Below are positions 1-8,188 of a DNA stretch of 64,000 nucleotides, piece by piece. Source of the DNA: Sulfuricaulis limicola. Its GTDB lineage: Bacteria; Pseudomonadota; Gammaproteobacteria; Acidiferrobacterales; Sulfurifustaceae. The position numbers and the translations under genes were made by a program. Under the pieces are notes generated by a model. That model was given only the letters and a program-made list of their open reading frames with translations, was not told where the DNA came from and did no database searches. The stretch's first letter is position 1. Every line of letters starts with the position of its first letter. Where the stretch lies: positions 1,364,001-1,428,000 of the forward strand of contig NZ_AP014879.1 of NCBI RefSeq assembly GCF_002355735.1. The letters run 5' to 3'.

Positions 1-40
1 TGTACTTGTGTAAAATTCCAAAGAATTTACTAAAAGTACA
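1..40. other. Imperfect stem-loop upstream of rluC
   Basis: Arms TGTACTT (from 1) and AAGTACA (to 40) close a longer imperfect stem: TAAAATTC near 11-18 pairs with GAATTTA near 23-29 across a CAAA loop. In gammaproteobacteria rne is usually divergent from rluC, so on the minus strand this could be part of the structured rne 5' leader, which is a known site of RNase E autoregulation. The rne gene would lie left of the window and is not seen, so the link is inference. Confidence 0.35.
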
Positions 41-97
41 CATAGGCACTATAGCAAACCAATTGACTTCCCAGCAATCTGTTATTATCGCCCCGGC

Positions 98-1048
98 ATG
101 AAACCGGCCGTAGACCCCGCCACTCCCGCCGTCCGTTATGTTGAAATCGATGAATCCCGTGCCGGCCAGCGGCTCGACAATTTCCTGATCGCCACCCTCA
201 AGGGCGTCCCCAAAAGCCATATTTACCGCATTTTGCGCAAGGGCGAGGTGCGAGTTAACAAGGGCCGGGCGCGCCCGGACTATCGTCTGGAGGCGGGGGA
301 TGTGGTGCGGATACCGCCCCTGCGACAATCGCCCCCCAAGCTGGACTCAGCCGAGGCCGCAGAAGGCTTTGCCTGGCTGCTACCGCGCATCCTGTATGAA
401 GACGATGACCTGATGGTGGTGAACAAGCCGGCCGGCCTGGCGGTGCACGCCGGCAGCGGCGTTGCCGTGGGGCTGATCGAGGCGCTGCGCGGGCTGCGGC
501 CGGAGGCGCCGTTCCTCGACCTGGCTCACCGCCTGGACCGGGACACCTCCGGCTGCCTGCTGCTGGCCAAGACCCGCCCGGCGTTGCTGGCGCTGCATCG
601 CCTGTTGCGCGAGGGCGATATGGAAAAACGCTACCTCGCCCTGGTCGCCGGGACTTGGCGCGGCGGCCAGCGCGAGGTGGACGTGGCGCTGGAAAAAAAC
701 CGGCCCCGGTCAGGCGAGCGCATGGTGGAGGTGTCCGAGACCGGCAAGCAGGCGACCAGTCTGTTCGTGCCGCACCAGCGATATGGCTCCGCCACGCTCA
801 TGGAGATCCGGCTGCTCACCGGCCGCACCCACCAGGCGCGGGTGCATGCGGCGCACCTGGGCCACCCGATCGCCGGTGACGACAAGTACGGCGATCGCGA
901 ATTCAACCGCCGCCTGCACAAGCTGGGGCTGCGGCGCCTGTTTCTGCACGCCGCGCGCCTGCGGTTCGCGCACCCGGTGAGCGGAGATAAAATGGATCTG
1001 GAGGCTCCGCTTCCGGATGAACTTTCCGGGGTGCTGGCAAAACTTTGA
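98..1048 (+). CDS. rluC: 23S rRNA pseudouridine synthase RluC
   Basis: Predicted to convert specific uridines of 23S rRNA to pseudouridine (positions 955, 2504 and 2580 in E. coli). The 316-residue protein has an N-terminal S4 RNA-binding domain at about residues 20-70 and an RluA-family catalytic domain. The motif HRLDRDTSG near residue 148 carries the catalytic aspartate, and TGRTHQARVH lies further on. Length fits the family. The gene opens the window and is probably divergent from rne, the usual arrangement. The stop codon is followed within six bases by a solitary arm of the dispersed repeat described below. RluC is favoured over RluD by this context and the S4 domain. Confidence 0.93.
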   Translation: MKPAVDPATPAVRYVEIDESRAGQRLDNFLIATLKGVPKSHIYRILRKGEVRVNKGRARPDYRLEAGDVVRIPPLRQSPPKLDSAEAAEGFAWLLPRILYEDDDLMVVNKPAGLAVHAGSGVAVGLIEALRGLRPEAPFLDLAHRLDRDTSGCLLLAKTRPALLALHRLLREGDMEKRYLALVAGTWRGGQREVDVALEKNRPRSGERMVEVSETGKQATSLFVPHQRYGSATLMEIRLLTGRTHQARVHAAHLGHPIAGDDKYGDREFNRRLHKLGLRRLFLHAARLRFAHPVSGDKMDLEAPLPDELSGVLAKL

Positions 1049-1053
1049 TTTTG

Positions 1054-1077
1054 AACCGCCTTGGCGCCTTGGCGGTT
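1054..1077. repeat. Solitary arm of the CGCCAAG step repeat
   Basis: A GGCG-CCTTGGCG-GTT arm lies between the rluC stop codon and the HAD gene. It matches the right arms of the complete elements at 3121-3199 and 3784-3862, but no matching left arm with a spacer is present. It is nearly palindromic by itself (AACCGCC ... GGCGGTT). Confidence 0.7.
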
Positions 1078-1099
1078 AAATTTCTTTTTGTTAGATATT

Positions 1100-1789
1100 A
1101 TGAAACCAAGGCATGAACTGATTATTTTCGACTGGGATGGAACCCTCATGGATTCCATCGCCAAGATCGTGCGCTGTTTCACGGCGGCGGTGGACGATGT
1201 CGGCCTGCCGCAACCGGGCGAGGACGCCACGCGCCATATCATCGGTCTCGGACTGGCCGAGGCGGTGGCGACGCTGCTGCCGCAGGCGGACGAGGTCGCG
1301 CGCACGCAGGTGGTGGAGCGCTATCGCGAGCATTTTCTGCATATCGATCAGACCCACATGCCGCTGTTTCCCGGCGTGCGCGAGGGGCTGGAGTCGCTCG
1401 CGGCGCAGGGTTATCTGCTCGCGGTCGCGACCGGCAAGGCGCGCCGCGGGCTGGAGCGTGTGTTGCGCGACACCGGCACGACGCATCTGTTCGTGGCCAC
1501 GCGCTGTGCCGACGAGGCGTTTTCCAAACCGCATCCGCGCATGCTCGAGGACATTCTCGATCAGACCGGTTTCAATGCCGGGCAGGCTCTGATGGTGGGG
1601 GATACCACCTATGACATGCAGATGGCGCGCCATGCCGGCATGGACGGTCTGGCCGTCACCTATGGCGTGCACGGCCGCGAGCTGCTGGCGGAACACGGTC
1701 CGCTGGCCTGTCTGGATTCCTTCAGCGAGGTTTATGCGTGGCTGCAACAGGCAAGCCGTCCATCATCTGCCGCAGCCGCGAACTCGTAG
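1100..1789 (+). CDS. HAD-superfamily hydrolase, phosphoglycolate phosphatase-like
   Basis: A soluble haloacid dehalogenase family phosphatase of 229 residues. Motif I is FDWDGTLMDS near residues 10-19, with the nucleophile and general-acid aspartates. Motif II is VATGK, and the motif III/IV region is MVGDTTYDMQMA with the Mg-binding aspartates. A helical cap lies between motifs I and II (subfamily IA, Gph-like). The substrate cannot be read from sequence; homologues next to rluC are annotated as phosphoglycolate phosphatase or generic HAD. The ATG at 1100 is preferred to the in-frame ATG at 1061, which would begin inside the repeat arm. The 3' end overlaps the next gene by 52 bases. Confidence 0.85.
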   Translation: MKPRHELIIFDWDGTLMDSIAKIVRCFTAAVDDVGLPQPGEDATRHIIGLGLAEAVATLLPQADEVARTQVVERYREHFLHIDQTHMPLFPGVREGLESLAAQGYLLAVATGKARRGLERVLRDTGTTHLFVATRCADEAFSKPHPRMLEDILDQTGFNAGQALMVGDTTYDMQMARHAGMDGLAVTYGVHGRELLAEHGPLACLDSFSEVYAWLQQASRPSSAAAANS

Positions 1790-2127
1790 ATCGTGGGCGC
1801 GGGATACGCTTTACGGTGCGCCGCCGTGGCGAGACGACCCCGGCGTTCGTCGTCCGCTTCGATGGCGCGGCGCACGCTTATGTCAACCGCTGCGCGCACC
1901 GGTCACTGGAGCTCGACTGGATTGAAGGTGACTTCTTCGATGCCTTTGGCGAGCATCTGTTGTGCGCCACGCACGGCGCGCGTTACGCCCCCGCCAGCGG
2001 TGCCTGCGTGGGCGGACCCTGCGGCGGCGCCGGGCTGGTAAAGCTGGCGGTCCGCGAGGAAAACGGTGACGTCCTCCTGGAACCGGGGGATGATATACAC
2101 TTGATCGATCCAGAAGCAGTTACATAG
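1738..2127 (+). CDS. Rieske [2Fe-2S] domain protein
   Basis: A 129-residue single-domain Rieske ferredoxin-like protein. The cluster ligands are CAH near residue 46 (C-x-H) and CATHGARY near residue 76 (C-x2-H), the canonical Rieske pattern. There is no signal peptide or membrane segment, so it is predicted to be a cytoplasmic electron carrier. The start is a GTG inside the HAD gene (52-base overlap), suggesting translational coupling in an rluC-HAD-Rieske-sppA operon. The same order is frequent in gammaproteobacteria, but the redox partner is unknown. Confidence 0.85.
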   Translation: MAATGKPSIICRSRELVDRGRGIRFTVRRRGETTPAFVVRFDGAAHAYVNRCAHRSLELDWIEGDFFDAFGEHLLCATHGARYAPASGACVGGPCGGAGLVKLAVREENGDVLLEPGDDIHLIDPEAVT

Positions 2128-2136
2128 GTTATTTCC

Positions 2137-3117
2137 ATGACAGACGATACCGATTCCACCGTTCCGCCCGGCGCCGCCGGCCGTTCCCCGCGCTGGGAGC
2201 GCGATCTGCTCGAGCGCCTGGCGTTTGCCGCCGTCACCGAACAGCGCCGCGCGCGGCGCTGGGGCATTTTCTTCAAGCTGTTCTTCGCCGCCTACCTGGT
2301 GCTGATTCTGGTGCTGGCGCAGTCGGACAGCTGGAGCGGCAAGTCGCTGGCGACCAGCCACACGGCCCTGATCGACATCGAAGGCGTGATCAGCGCCGAC
2401 AGCCTGGCGAACGCCGACAACGTCATTTCCGGTTTACGCGCGGCGTATGAGAACAAGTCGACGCAGGGGATCGTGATACGCGCCAACAGCCCCGGCGGCA
2501 GCCCGGTGCAGGCGGGTTATATCAACGACGAGATCAAACGCCTGCGGGCCAAGTATCCGAAGATCCCCCTGTATGCCGTGATCGGCGACATGTGCGCTTC
2601 CGGTTGTTACTACGTGGTCGCGGCCGCCGACAAGATCTATGCCGACAAGGCCAGCATCGTCGGCTCCATTGGCGTACTGATGAACGGTTTCGGATTCGTG
2701 GACACCATGAAGAAAGTCGGCGTGGAACGCCGGCTCATGACGGCGGGTGAGCACAAGGGTTTTCTCGATCCGTTCGGGCCGGTGAAACCGGCGGAAGCGA
2801 AACTCGCCCAGCAGATGCTGGACGAAATTCATCGGCAATTTATCGAAACGGTGCGCCAGGGACGCGGCAAGGCACTGAAAGAGACCAAGGACATGTTCTC
2901 GGGGCTCTTCTGGACCGGCGAGGAGGCGATCAAGCTGGGGTTGGTGGACAGCCTCGGCGGCGCCAGTTACGTCGCGCGCGAGGTGATCGGCGCGGAAGAT
3001 ATTGTCGACTATACCTATCGCGAAAACGTCTTCGACCGTTTCGCGCGGCGTCTCGGCACCGCCATGGCACAGACCATCGGCACCGATCTCCTCAGCCGCA
3101 CCCCAAGCTTAAGATAG
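2137..3117 (+). CDS. sppA: Signal peptide peptidase SppA, S49 family
   Basis: A membrane-anchored serine protease that degrades cleaved signal peptides. The 326-residue protein has a cytoplasmic N-terminus, one membrane segment at about residues 44-62 and an S49 catalytic domain. Ser155 (in CASGCYY) and Lys207 (in GEHKGF) are 52 residues apart, as for the Ser/Lys dyad of the short B. subtilis SppA. The oxyanion region ANSPGGS and the GSIGV segment are also present. This is the short single-repeat form, not the 618-residue E. coli 67K form. The stop codon is followed directly by a complete inverted-repeat element. Confidence 0.92.
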   Translation: MTDDTDSTVPPGAAGRSPRWERDLLERLAFAAVTEQRRARRWGIFFKLFFAAYLVLILVLAQSDSWSGKSLATSHTALIDIEGVISADSLANADNVISGLRAAYENKSTQGIVIRANSPGGSPVQAGYINDEIKRLRAKYPKIPLYAVIGDMCASGCYYVVAAADKIYADKASIVGSIGVLMNGFGFVDTMKKVGVERRLMTAGEHKGFLDPFGPVKPAEAKLAQQMLDEIHRQFIETVRQGRGKALKETKDMFSGLFWTGEEAIKLGLVDSLGGASYVAREVIGAEDIVDYTYRENVFDRFARRLGTAMAQTIGTDLLSRTPSLR

Positions 3118-3120
3118 GTT

Positions 3121-3199
3121 AACCACCAAGACGCCAAGAGCGCCAAGAGATTGCAAATTTAATCTTGCTTTTCTTGGCGTCCTTGGCGCCTTGGCGGTT
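3121..3199. repeat. Complete step-repeat inverted element, class A
   Basis: The left arm (about 3121-3149) has three tandem CGCCAAGA-type steps. The right arm (about 3172-3199) has their reverse complement (TCTTGGCGT, CCTTGGCGC, CTTGGCGG), with a spacer of about 22 bases. It fills the space between the convergent sppA and maf genes. The outer flank of the right arm (GGCGGTTCAA) contains the maf stop codon. It could act as a bidirectional terminator or RNA stabiliser; that is inference. Confidence 0.85.
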
Positions 3200-3774
3200 C
3201 AAATTATTTTTATCCCTTCGTTTTCGAGCATCCGCACCAGTCGGATGAGCGGCAGGCCGATCAGCGTATTCGGGTCGTCGCCCTCGAATTTTTCCAGCAA
3301 TGCAATTCCCAGCCCTTCTGACTTGACGCTGCCGGAGCAGGAGTAGGGCTGTTCCTTGTGCAGATAGGCTTCTATCTGTGCGTCCGTCAACGCGCGGAAT
3401 GTCACGCGATAGGGGATGACCTCGCGCTGAATGCGCTGGGTGTCGGCGTTGATCAGCGCCAGCCCGGTATAGAGCGTGACGGTACGGCCGGAGGCCTCGC
3501 GCAATTGCTGCGCGGCCTTGTCATGGCTGTGCGGCTTGCCGACGATGTTGCCGTTATAGACCGCCACCTGATCCGATCCGATCACCAGAACGCCGCGCGT
3601 TTTTCCAGCGATCTTCTGCGCCTTCTCGATGGCCAGCCGCTCCACCAGTTTGTCCGGCGTCTCGCCGGGATGCGGCGTCTCATCCACCTCGGGCGCCGTC
3701 ACCTCGAAGGGAATTTTCAGACGCTCCAGCAGCTCGCGGCGATAGGGCGAGGAGGAAGCCAGAATGAGTTTCAT
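3199..3774 (-). CDS. maf: Maf-family nucleotide pyrophosphatase (YceF type)
   Basis: House-cleaning nucleotide pyrophosphatase; the YceF subfamily hydrolyses m7GTP. The 191-residue protein begins MKLILASSSPYRRELL, the Maf N-terminal signature, followed by a VDET-like segment (EVDETPHPGE) and the DQV motif near residue 71. Co-localisation with yceD-rpmF-plsX supports the YceF assignment. The in-frame ATG six codons upstream lacks the family N-terminus, so 3774 is preferred. The gene faces away from yceD, with pyruvate carboxylase between them, whereas in many gammaproteobacteria it is adjacent. Repeat elements sit on both sides. Confidence 0.9.
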   Translation of the reverse strand: MKLILASSSPYRRELLERLKIPFEVTAPEVDETPHPGETPDKLVERLAIEKAQKIAGKTRGVLVIGSDQVAVYNGNIVGKPHSHDKAAQQLREASGRTVTLYTGLALINADTQRIQREVIPYRVTFRALTDAQIEAYLHKEQPYSCSGSVKSEGLGIALLEKFEGDDPNTLIGLPLIRLVRMLENEGIKII

Positions 3775-3783
3775 AAGATGATT

Positions 3784-3862
3784 AACCGCCAAGACGCCAA
3801 GGACGCCAAGAAGAACAAGATTAAATTCACATCATCTTGGCGCTCTTGGCGTCTTGGCGGTT
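3784..3862. repeat. Complete step-repeat inverted element, class A
   Basis: The left arm (3784-3811) reads as CGCCAAGA, CGCCAAGGA, CGCCAAGAA steps. The right arm (3834-3862) is their reverse complement, with a spacer of about 22 bases rich in A/T. It lies between the maf start and the pycB stop and is about 85 percent like the element at 3121 by eye. Confidence 0.85.
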
Positions 3863-3870
3863 CAAAATTC

Positions 3871-5712
3871 TTATTCAATCTCTACCAGCGCTTCGTCGGG
3901 GTTGACGCTGTCGCCCTTGGTGACGTTCACCGCCTTGACCGTGCCGGCGACCGGCGCCGGGACTTCGTTTTCCATTTTCATGGCTTCGACCACCAGCACC
4001 GGATCGCCGGCCTTTACCTTGACGCCGGCCTTGACCAGGATGTCCACGATGGTGCCGGGCATGGAGCTGGTGACATGGCCTTCCTTCGACGCTTTCGGCC
4101 GCTTCGATCCCCGGGAAGCGCGGCGCGTATCCACCATGCCGGCCTCGGTCGGGACGGTCTCGGTGAGCGTTTCGATGAGAATCTGTTCCGGCACGCCGTC
4201 GACCGAGACGAAAAACGGGCGCTGTTCCTCGCTCTTGTGTCCGGCGCCGGTGACGCGTATGTGATAGGTCTCGCCGTGCATGGTGACATTGAAGTCGGTC
4301 GGCGCGTAGGCGGGCAGGGCCGTGGCCTCGGCGGATTTTGGCGGCTTGAGTTCCTCCGGCTTGAGCGTGCCGGCGGCGCGCTCTTCGAGGAACTTGCGCC
4401 CGATCTCAGGGAACATGGCGTAGGTGAGCACGTCTTCCTCGCTCCTGGCGAGTTCGCCGATTTCATCGCGCAGGCGATGCATCTCTGGCTTGAGCTTGTC
4501 CGCCGGACGGCAGGTGATGACCTCCTCGTTGCCGATGGCCATGCTGCGCACGGTTTCGTTGATCTTGCCCGGCGCCTTGCCGTAGCGGCCTTGCAGGTAG
4601 AGCTTCACCTCGTTGGTGATGCTCTTGTAGCGTTTGCCGGTGAGCACGTTGAGCACCGCCTGGGTGCCGACGATCTGCGACGTCGGCGTGACCAGCGGCG
4701 GGAAGCCGAGGTCCTCGCGCACGCGCGGTATTTCCGCCAGCACCTCGTTCATGCGGTTGAGCGCTCCCTGTTCCTTGAGCTGATTCGACAGGTTCGAGAT
4801 CATGCCGCCCGGCACCTGGCTCACCTGCACGCGCGTGTCGATTTCGGCGTATTCGCTCTCGAACTGGTGGTATTTCTTGCGCACCTCGCGGAAATAGAAG
4901 CCGATTTCCTGCAACTGTTCGAGATTGAGACCGGTGTCGTAGGGCGTTTCACGCAGGGCCACCACCATGCTTTCGGTCGGCGAATGGCTGGTGCCCCAGG
5001 ACAACGACGAGATCGCGGTATCGATATGGCGCGCGCCGTGCTCGACCGCGAGATACATGCAGATGTTGGCCACGCCGACGGTGGTGTGCGAGTGGAAGGC
5101 GAGCGGCACTTTCACCGCCTTCGACAGGGCCTGGTACAGTTCCACGGTGCGCGCCGGCGTGATCAGCCCGGCCATGTCCTTGATGGCGATGGTCTGGCAC
5201 CCCATCTTTTCCATCTCGCGCGCGATTTCCACGAAATGCTCGATGGTGTGCACCGGGCTGGTGGTGTAGCAAATGGCGCCCTGTGCGTGTTTCCCGGCCT
5301 TGAGCACGGCCTTGACCGAGACCTCGATATTGCGCATGTCGTTCATGGCGTCGAAGATGCGGAACACGTCCACGCCGCATTCCGCCGACTTCTTCACGAA
5401 GGCCTCGACCACGTCGTCGGAGTAGTGGCGGTAACCGAGCAGGTTCTGGCCGCGCAGCAGCATCTGCAGTGGTGTCTTCGGCAGCGCTTGTTTCAGCTTG
5501 CGCAGCCGTTCCCACGGGTCTTCCTTGAGGAAGCGCAGGCAGGTGTCGAAGGTGGCGCCGCCCCAGGCCTCGAGCGACCAGTAGCCGACCTTGTCGAGCT
5601 TGTCGCAGATCGGCAGCATGTCCTCGGTGCGCATGCGCGTGGCGAGCAGAGACTGGTGCGCGTCGCGCAGCACCAGATCCGTCACCATAACTTTTTTGGA
5701 TGAAGACGCCAT
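3871..5712 (-). CDS. pycB: Pyruvate carboxylase subunit B / oxaloacetate decarboxylase alpha-like
   Basis: Carboxyltransferase plus biotin-carrier subunit that carboxylates pyruvate to oxaloacetate, replenishing the TCA cycle. The 613-residue protein has a DRE-TIM carboxyltransferase barrel (RDAHQSLLATRM near residue 17, with metal-binding residues such as HSH), a PYC_OADA conserved domain and a C-terminal biotinyl domain. The biotin lysine is Lys579 in EAMKMENE, 35 residues from the end, the normal spacing. The gene follows pycA by 15 bases. No OadB or OadG membrane subunits are nearby, so a cytosolic two-subunit pyruvate carboxylase is more likely than a sodium-pumping decarboxylase. The SD-like AGGAA precedes the ATG. 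Confidence 0.85.
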   Translation of the reverse strand: MASSSKKVMVTDLVLRDAHQSLLATRMRTEDMLPICDKLDKVGYWSLEAWGGATFDTCLRFLKEDPWERLRKLKQALPKTPLQMLLRGQNLLGYRHYSDDVVEAFVKKSAECGVDVFRIFDAMNDMRNIEVSVKAVLKAGKHAQGAICYTTSPVHTIEHFVEIAREMEKMGCQTIAIKDMAGLITPARTVELYQALSKAVKVPLAFHSHTTVGVANICMYLAVEHGARHIDTAISSLSWGTSHSPTESMVVALRETPYDTGLNLEQLQEIGFYFREVRKKYHQFESEYAEIDTRVQVSQVPGGMISNLSNQLKEQGALNRMNEVLAEIPRVREDLGFPPLVTPTSQIVGTQAVLNVLTGKRYKSITNEVKLYLQGRYGKAPGKINETVRSMAIGNEEVITCRPADKLKPEMHRLRDEIGELARSEEDVLTYAMFPEIGRKFLEERAAGTLKPEELKPPKSAEATALPAYAPTDFNVTMHGETYHIRVTGAGHKSEEQRPFFVSVDGVPEQILIETLTETVPTEAGMVDTRRASRGSKRPKASKEGHVTSSMPGTIVDILVKAGVKVKAGDPVLVVEAMKMENEVPAPVAGTVKAVNVTKGDSVNPDEALVEIE

Positions 5713-5727
5713 GATTGTTCCTGCCTC

Positions 5728-7146
5728 TTACAAACCGTGATGCGCCGCGATCGCCGCGCCGATGGCGGCGGCCAGATCGGCGGGCGGACGCCGGATCGAA
5801 TAGTTTAACAGTTCCGGATGTTTTTCGATGAATCCGGTGTCGAATTTCCCCGCCTGGAATTCCGCGGTGCCGAGGATTTCCAGGTAGAAGGGTTTGGTGG
5901 TTTTGACGCCGTGCACGCCCATGTCGAGCAGCGCGCGCCGCGCGCGCGCCAGCGCCTTGTCCCAGGTGAGCGCCCAGACCGTGAGCTTGGCGCACATGGA
6001 GTCGTAGTGCGGCGGGAACTCATAGCCGGTGTAGATCGCGGCGTCGGTGCGCACGCCCGGGCCGCCGGGCGCGTAGTAGCGCGTGATGCGGCCGTAGCTC
6101 GGCAGGAAGTCGTTCTTCGGATCCTCGGCGTTGATGCGGAACTGGATGGCGTAACCGCGCCGCTGGATCTGGTCCTGCGCGTAGGAAAGCGGTTGCCCCT
6201 CGGCGATGCGAATCTGTTCCTGCACGATGTCCACGCCGGTGATCTGTTCCGTGATGGTGTGCTCCACCTGCAGGCGGGTGTTCATCTCCATGAAATAAAA
6301 GCGACCTTCCTGATCGAACAGGAATTCGACGGTGCCGGCGTTTTCGTAGTTGACGCAGCGGGCCGCGCGCACACCGAGGTCGCACACCGCGGCACGCTGT
6401 TCCTCGGTGAGCTGGGGCGAGGGCGCGATCTCGATCAGTTTCTGGTGGCGCCGCTGGATGGAGCAGTCGCGCTCGAACAGATGAATCATGTTGCCGTGCT
6501 TGTCGCCGAGCACCTGCACCTCGATATGGCGCGGGTTGACGATGGCCTTTTCCAGGAACACCTCGGCGCTGCCAAAGGCCTTGGTGGCTTCCGACACCAC
6601 GCGTTCGTAGGCGCGCTTGAGTTCATCCTCGTCGTTGCAGCGACGGATACCGCGCCCGCCGCCGCCCGAGGTGGCCTTGAGCATCACCGGATAGCCGATT
6701 TTTTTGGCCAGCTTCAGGGCCTCGTTGACATCTTTGAGATTGCCCTCGCTGCCCGGCACTACCGGCACGCCGGCGGCGATCATGGCGGCACGCGCCTGGG
6801 TCTTGTCACCCATGCGGCGGATGGCGTCCACGGACGGGCCGATATAGATAATCCCGCGCCGATTGCAGACTTCCGTCAGTTGCGGGTTTTCCGAGAGAAA
6901 GCCGTAGCCGGGATGCAGGGCGTCACAACCGGTGGCGACCGCCAGGTTCACGATACGATGGGCATTGAGATAGCCGCCCACCGGGTCCGGGCCGACGTTG
7001 TAGGCCTCATCGGCTTTTTTGACGTGCAGCGCATGACGGTCGGCATCGGTGTAGATGGCGACGGATTTGATGCCCATTTCGGCGCAGGCGCGCACCACGC
7101 GCACCGCGATTTCGCCGCGGTTGGCAACCAGAATCTTTTTAATCAA
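5728..7146 (-). CDS. pycA: Biotin carboxylase subunit of pyruvate carboxylase
   Basis: ATP-grasp biotin carboxylase that carboxylates the biotin on the adjacent PycB. It begins IKKILVANRGEIAVRV, then shows the glycine-rich ATP loop GGGGRGIR, ERDCSIQRRHQK, and EMNTRLQVEH in the catalytic core. The family N-terminus starts at a TTG (7146) preceded by CGGAG; a GTG at 7185 would add 13 non-homologous residues. About 472 residues from the TTG, similar to AccC and PycA. It is closely related to acetyl-CoA carboxylase AccC, but pairing with a carboxyltransferase-BCCP gene 15 bases downstream points to pyruvate carboxylase. Confidence 0.87.
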   Translation of the reverse strand: MIKKILVANRGEIAVRVVRACAEMGIKSVAIYTDADRHALHVKKADEAYNVGPDPVGGYLNAHRIVNLAVATGCDALHPGYGFLSENPQLTEVCNRRGIIYIGPSVDAIRRMGDKTQARAAMIAAGVPVVPGSEGNLKDVNEALKLAKKIGYPVMLKATSGGGGRGIRRCNDEDELKRAYERVVSEATKAFGSAEVFLEKAIVNPRHIEVQVLGDKHGNMIHLFERDCSIQRRHQKLIEIAPSPQLTEEQRAAVCDLGVRAARCVNYENAGTVEFLFDQEGRFYFMEMNTRLQVEHTITEQITGVDIVQEQIRIAEGQPLSYAQDQIQRRGYAIQFRINAEDPKNDFLPSYGRITRYYAPGGPGVRTDAAIYTGYEFPPHYDSMCAKLTVWALTWDKALARARRALLDMGVHGVKTTKPFYLEILGTAEFQAGKFDTGFIEKHPELLNYSIRRPPADLAAAIGAAIAAHHGL

Positions 7147-7386
7147 GCTGAAACTCCGCTGAGCTGACCTGCCGGCGGCCGTCACGGCGCCGTGCCTCGT
7201 TTTGTACGGAAAGGGGGCGGACCTGTCAATAACATTTACTGCCCGCCGACACGTCTAAAACCCTATTTTGACACAAGTTTGCCGCGAATATATGATGCGC
7301 GGCCTGTATCCGGCCGCCTGCCCGTCAAAGTCCCCGCTTTTGGGGGATTACTCGAAGCGGACAAGCCGCGGTTTCGTGAGGGTATC

Positions 7387-7938
7387 ATGACGCCATCCTG
7401 GAAAGAGTCGCACGGTCATCTGCCGGTTACCATCGACCCGATCCAGCTGGCGGAGCGTGGTGCGCGTCTGACCGGCACGCTCCCGCTCAAGAGCATGCCG
7501 CGCCTGGCGCAAGGCAGCCTCGAAGGTTCGGGCGATGTGAACGTCGATCTGGCTTTCGAGCGCGAAGAGGGCCAGCAGGTGTTCGTCATGCACGGCACGC
7601 TGCGCGTGCCGCTGCGGGTTACCTGCCAGCGCTGCCTGGAAACGATGGAACTGAATCTCGAGGCCGCGCCGTGGCTGATCCTGACGAAATCGGGCGCGCG
7701 TCTGGAACCACAGGAAGGCGACGCCGACCTTCTGGTGGCGGACAAGCCGCTGTCGCTGAGCGGCCTGGTGGAGGACGAATTGCTGCTGGCGCTGCCGATG
7801 GTGCCGATGCACGCGCCGGACCAGTGCACGGTCAAAGTCCGTGCCGCGAATGTCGTCCGCGGCGCGGCCCCGGACCGGACCGAACGCGGGCGCAAAAACC
7901 CGTTTGCGGTTCTGGACCGGTTGAAGAAGACGAAATAG
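7387..7938 (+). CDS. yceD: YceD/DUF177 protein, 23S rRNA accumulation factor
   Basis: A 183-residue DUF177 protein. Homologues, with their plant counterpart, are needed for 23S rRNA accumulation, and the gene is nearly always immediately upstream of rpmF. Visible features are LRVPLRVTCQRCLE near residue 80, with the family Cys pair, and EDELLLALPMVP, with the acidic then hydrophobic block. The family's final cysteine-containing segment is represented by DQCTVKV. ATG 7387 follows a GAGGG and matches the usual start; the open frame runs further upstream, but that part has no family similarity. The 240-base gap back to pycA must hold the divergent promoters. Confidence 0.87.
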   Translation: MTPSWKESHGHLPVTIDPIQLAERGARLTGTLPLKSMPRLAQGSLEGSGDVNVDLAFEREEGQQVFVMHGTLRVPLRVTCQRCLETMELNLEAAPWLILTKSGARLEPQEGDADLLVADKPLSLSGLVEDELLLALPMVPMHAPDQCTVKVRAANVVRGAAPDRTERGRKNPFAVLDRLKKTK

Positions 7939-7970
7939 TACCGATTATTTTTCATTGACGAGGATTTACC

Positions 7971-8150
7971 ATGGCCGTACAGAAAAGCCGAGTATCACCT
8001 TCCCGCCGCGGCATGCGCCGTTCGCACGACGCGCTAAAGAAGTCGGCGCTTTCGGTCGACAAGACCAGCGGCGAGACGCATCGCCGGCATCACGTCACCG
8101 CCGACGGTTATTACCGCGGCCGCAAGGTGCTGGACACCAAGCCGGAATAG
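7971..8150 (+). CDS. rpmF: 50S ribosomal protein L32
   Basis: A 59-residue basic protein beginning [20 protein letters not shown], the unmistakable L32 N-terminus, with a downstream [14 protein letters not shown] segment. It is a component of the large ribosomal subunit. It lies 32 bases after yceD and 38 bases before plsX, the conserved order. A GAGGA precedes the ATG. The zinc-binding cysteine pairs found in some L32 proteins are absent. Confidence 0.97.
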   Translation: MAVQKSRVSPSRRGMRRSHDALKKSALSVDKTSGETHRRHHVTADGYYRGRKVLDTKPE

Positions 8151-8188
8151 CGCCGACTTGATCCGAAAGCGCTCAGGGATTTGAGAAC

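Noticed and set aside
63-88. TTGACT ... TATTAT as a promoter for rluC
   Set aside because: The spacer is only 14 bases, too short for a normal sigma-70 promoter; kept as unproven.
3121-3862. Step repeats as a CRISPR array
   Set aside because: The steps are 8-9 bases long without unique spacers and occur as inverted pairs, unlike CRISPR repeats of 24-48 bases with spacers.
3358-5703. A 781-residue plus-strand open frame opposite pycB
   Set aside because: It is the antisense shadow of a conserved carboxylase gene in GC-rich DNA; its composition (His/Arg/Ala/Gly) and lack of motifs fit a non-coding mirror frame.
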